Source of the DNA: Shouchella clausii | GTDB lineage: Bacteria; Bacillota; Bacilli; Bacillales; Bacillaceae_D | NCBI RefSeq assembly: GCF_002250115.1 | Contig: NZ_CP019985.1 | Coordinates: forward strand, 310,001 to 374,000 | Length of the DNA stretch: 64,000 bases | Direction of reading: 5' to 3' | Shown: positions 61,796-64,000 of the stretch, piece after piece | Layout of the letters: each line of letters begins with the position of its first letter | Position numbering within the stretch: the stretch's first letter is position 1 | Notes under the pieces: model-generated | The model's database searches: none | The model's input: only the letters and a program-made list of their open reading frames with translations | Told to the model about the DNA's origin: nothing | Made by a program: the position numbers and the translations under genes

Positions 61796-64000
61796 TTTCA
61801 GGACGTTGCTTTCTTTATTGATCGGAAGCGTGCTTTTTGCAGCAGCTGCGCACGCTTTTTTCTTTTATCAGTCGGCAAACGGCCAATTCATGGTCGGTCC
61901 CAATGACGGTACAGCGCAAATGTTGCCCTTTAAGCAATTTCTTTACAGCTTGTACAGTGAAGGATCGTTCTTTTACTCCCTTCAGTTTGGTCTCGGGGGA
62001 GGGATTTTCAGTCAACTTGCTTATTATTTTGCCACAAGTACTGTATTCTTCCTTACATTTCTTGTTATTTATTCTGGAGAAGTACTTGGGCTGTTTGCTG
62101 ATCCTGACACAGTCCTTTTTTGGGGGCAAGCGGCTGTCTTTGTAAACGCATTCCGTCTTGCGGCTGTTGTATTCATTACATCACTCGTATTTTGTTATAT
62201 GAACATAAAGGCAAAATACGCCTTTATCGGAGCCGTGTTATACGGCGGAAGTGTGATGTATTTTAGACACGCTGCTTTTTGGGAATTTTTTGCGGATGCT
62301 TATTTATGGTTGCCTCTACTCGTACTTGGCGTTGAGAAAATCATTCGTGAACAGAAGCCCTGGTGGCTGATTGCTGCCATTGCTTTGTCACTAGTGAACA
62401 ATTTTTATTTTGCCTACATGAACTTTCTGTTTATTGGCCTTTATGCGCTCTTGCGCTTTTTCTTTCCTTTGTCCAACCATGAAAGTTCAATCAAGCAACA
62501 GCTGCGCTTGTATATCCCTTCTGTTTTAATCGGGTTTTTGATCGGAGCAATCGCATTTATACCGGCGGTTTATGGGTACGTCAATAATTATCGCCCCGCC
62601 TTTACTGATCCAATCAAGTGGGTTGAATTGCATGACAACGTTTTTTATACGAGCAGGCTGCTCATTTTGCCAGCCATTTTCATCTTTTGCCTGTTTGCAC
62701 GCTCGCTTTATAAACAAAAGCCTTTTCGCTTTTTTGCGTTTATGGCATTGTTGTTTGTCGCTTTCCATTATAGCCCGATGATCGGTAGCGTCTTTAATGG
62801 CTTTTCAGCTCCTCAATACCGGTTCCAATATATGGGGTCTTTTTTGCTAGCTGCTGCTGTTGCCTTTGCTTTGCCGTCATTAAAGACACTTGCTAAACGC
62901 GACTTCTGGATTGCCTTTTTTCTAACAGGCTTCGCTTTCGCGCTCAGCTATTTATTAGGATATGAAACATCATCCTTATTCCAATCTGGCCAAGCTTATT
63001 TGCTGATGATTAGCGCTGTGCTAACACTCGTGCTTTTGCTCTTCGTGCAAAAACATCCTAACGTTTGGATGCCCCTCTTACTCGTTAGCCTTGCCGTTTT
63101 ACAGCTTGGCCTTGCGAATATTTACCAAAAAGAGAGGCTCTATGAAAACGGAAACTTGCATAATACATCGGCGGCATTTTTACAAAGCCATGAGTATGAC
63201 CACGATGCTCAGCAGGAGCTGCTTGCAGAAACAGTCGATGAAAGGCCTCTTTCCAGAGTGGAGTGGGTAGCTGATTTCCGCAACAACACACCACTTGTCC
63301 AGGATTTTCATGGTACGAGCGCCTATTCGAGTGTGTTGAATAAACACCTTCTGTTCTTCTACTATCATGATTTACAAATTGACATGAACCGGGAAAGCGT
63401 CAGCCGTTATTCTGGCTTTGGGGATCGCGCTAACTTGCATAGCTTATTCCAAGTCAAATATAAACTCGCTGATCAACATAAAGAAACGCCGATCCCTTAC
63501 GGTTTTTCAGAAGTGGCCAACAATGACCGCTATACTCTTTACGAGAACGAAAACGTCCTTCCTTTTGCCCGTGTCTCTTCTTCGACCTATAGTGAAGATC
63601 AGCTTTCGTCGTTAAGCATCCTTGACCGGGAGCATGCGATGCTTGAAGGCATTATTGTCGAACCAGGTCTAGAGACGGCCGAGTTTACATCACAAGCTCA
63701 AAACCGTATAAACGAAGCTGAAATTGAAGCAGTAGGCGGAACATACGAAAATGGCCGATTGACTGTGACGGAAGAAATAGGAGGGCTTGACATTTACATA
63801 GGTGAACGGGATGAAAGCGAGATCGATGACTACTTGTCCTTTTATCTCCGTAATAATTCAGAGACTGCTCCACTATTTCAATTAACAGTCAATGAATTCA
63901 AAACGTCGCGCAAATCCCGTGAGTCAATTTACCGAACCGATGTAAACCACATAACGATTCGCGTAGCGGCCAATGACGTATTATCGTTACGCGTACCAGA
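61785..64000 (+). CDS. yfhO: YfhO-family GT-C membrane glycosyltransferase (3' partial)
   Basis: The ATG at 61785 overlaps gtcA by 11 nt and the frame is open to the end of the window (738 residues visible). It has an N-terminal helix, a long outside loop with MVGPNDGTAQMLPFKQFLY containing the GT-C type Asp, about twelve membrane helices to residue 440, then a large extracellular domain. YfhO adds the sugar delivered by CsbB/GtcA to lipoteichoic acid. The ATG-started frame is not interrupted by a stop in what I read. The C-terminus lies outside the window. Confidence 0.85.
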   Translation, partial: MKFNFRTLLSLLIGSVLFAAAAHAFFFYQSANGQFMVGPNDGTAQMLPFKQFLYSLYSEGSFFYSLQFGLGGGIFSQLAYYFATSTVFFLTFLVIYSGEVLGLFADPDTVLFWGQAAVFVNAFRLAAVVFITSLVFCYMNIKAKYAFIGAVLYGGSVMYFRHAAFWEFFADAYLWLPLLVLGVEKIIREQKPWWLIAAIALSLVNNFYFAYMNFLFIGLYALLRFFFPLSNHESSIKQQLRLYIPSVLIGFLIGAIAFIPAVYGYVNNYRPAFTDPIKWVELHDNVFYTSRLLILPAIFIFCLFARSLYKQKPFRFFAFMALLFVAFHYSPMIGSVFNGFSAPQYRFQYMGSFLLAAAVAFALPSLKTLAKRDFWIAFFLTGFAFALSYLLGYETSSLFQSGQAYLLMISAVLTLVLLLFVQKHPNVWMPLLLVSLAVLQLGLANIYQKERLYENGNLHNTSAAFLQSHEYDHDAQQELLAETVDERPLSRVEWVADFRNNTPLVQDFHGTSAYSSVLNKHLLFFYYHDLQIDMNRESVSRYSGFGDRANLHSLFQVKYKLADQHKETPIPYGFSEVANNDRYTLYENENVLPFARVSSSTYSEDQLSSLSILDREHAMLEGIIVEPGLETAEFTSQAQNRINEAEIEAVGGTYENGRLTVTEEIGGLDIYIGERDESEIDDYLSFYLRNNSETAPLFQLTVNEFKTSRKSRESIYRTDVNHITIRVAANDVLSLRVP

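Noticed and set aside
1..64000. CRISPR array, tRNA or rRNA genes
   Set aside because: No regularly spaced repeats, no recognisable tRNA cloverleaf or rRNA sequence was seen on either strand by eye.

Overview
The window looks like a chromosomal segment of a spore-forming Bacillaceae bacterium, probably an alkaliphile close to Shouchella (Bacillus) clausii. This is inferred from gene families and order: yeaC-yeaD-yebA-guaA is the Bacillus subtilis order, and there is a CwlC-like amidase, a YjcZ-type small protein, a PbpC-type PBP3, a YfhC-type nitroreductase, an ectoine uptake operon and a csbB-gtcA-yfhO operon. No species assignment can be proved from the window. There are no rRNA or tRNA genes and no CRISPR array.

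Bases 1 to 25,742 are an AT-rich accessory island stacked at the 3' end of guaA. It is the right-hand part of a Tn916-family conjugative element (partial TcpC/Orf13, cargo, Orf7-like sigma factor, Orf8, decayed integrase, att copy at 9260-9274), followed directly by a second related element (9260-25742) that ends with an intact DUF3173/Xis-like gene, an intact tyrosine integrase and the att copy inside the guaA stop region. Cargo of the first element is an alpha/beta hydrolase, a TetR regulator divergent from a GAP-family membrane protein, and an acyltransferase. Cargo of the second is a complete BceRS-BceAB type peptide-antibiotic sensing and detoxification module plus DUF418, YqeB-like and TetR genes. 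Both are littered with IS elements (IS1182-like, IS21, IS3 remnant) and frameshifts. Between the orf8 remnant and xis of the second element lies a ~256 nt stretch that folds into a closed multi-stem RNA and has no coding potential. It is the most novel-looking object in the window.

Bases 25,729 to 38,400 are core chromosome on the minus strand: guaA, yebA (transglutaminase-like), yeaD (DUF58), yeaC (MoxR ATPase), a frameshifted thioredoxin-like gene, a secreted metallophosphoesterase, small Gly/Tyr-rich proteins, pbpC and yfhC, interrupted by one broken and one intact IS200/IS605 TnpA element.

Bases 38,471 to 48,253 are a prophage remnant, or possibly a tail-only particle locus. In transcription order it has a truncated structural gene, major tail protein, tail assembly chaperone with a programmed -1 frameshift extension, tape measure, Dit, a 1329-residue tail/spike protein, a coiled-coil protein, holin and amidase. 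No capsid, portal, terminase, integrase or repressor is present. An orphan ArpU-type late regulator sits 6 kb away at 54.4 kb.

Bases 49,287 to 64,000 are again core: a malate module (MalKR-type two-component system, 2-hydroxycarboxylate transporter, malic enzyme), the ehuBCDA ectoine/hydroxyectoine ABC importer with an internal terminator after the binding protein, a DUF6612-like lipoprotein, a HAD hydrolase, and csbB-gtcA-yfhO, which in B. subtilis glycosylates lipoteichoic acid; yfhO runs off the window end.
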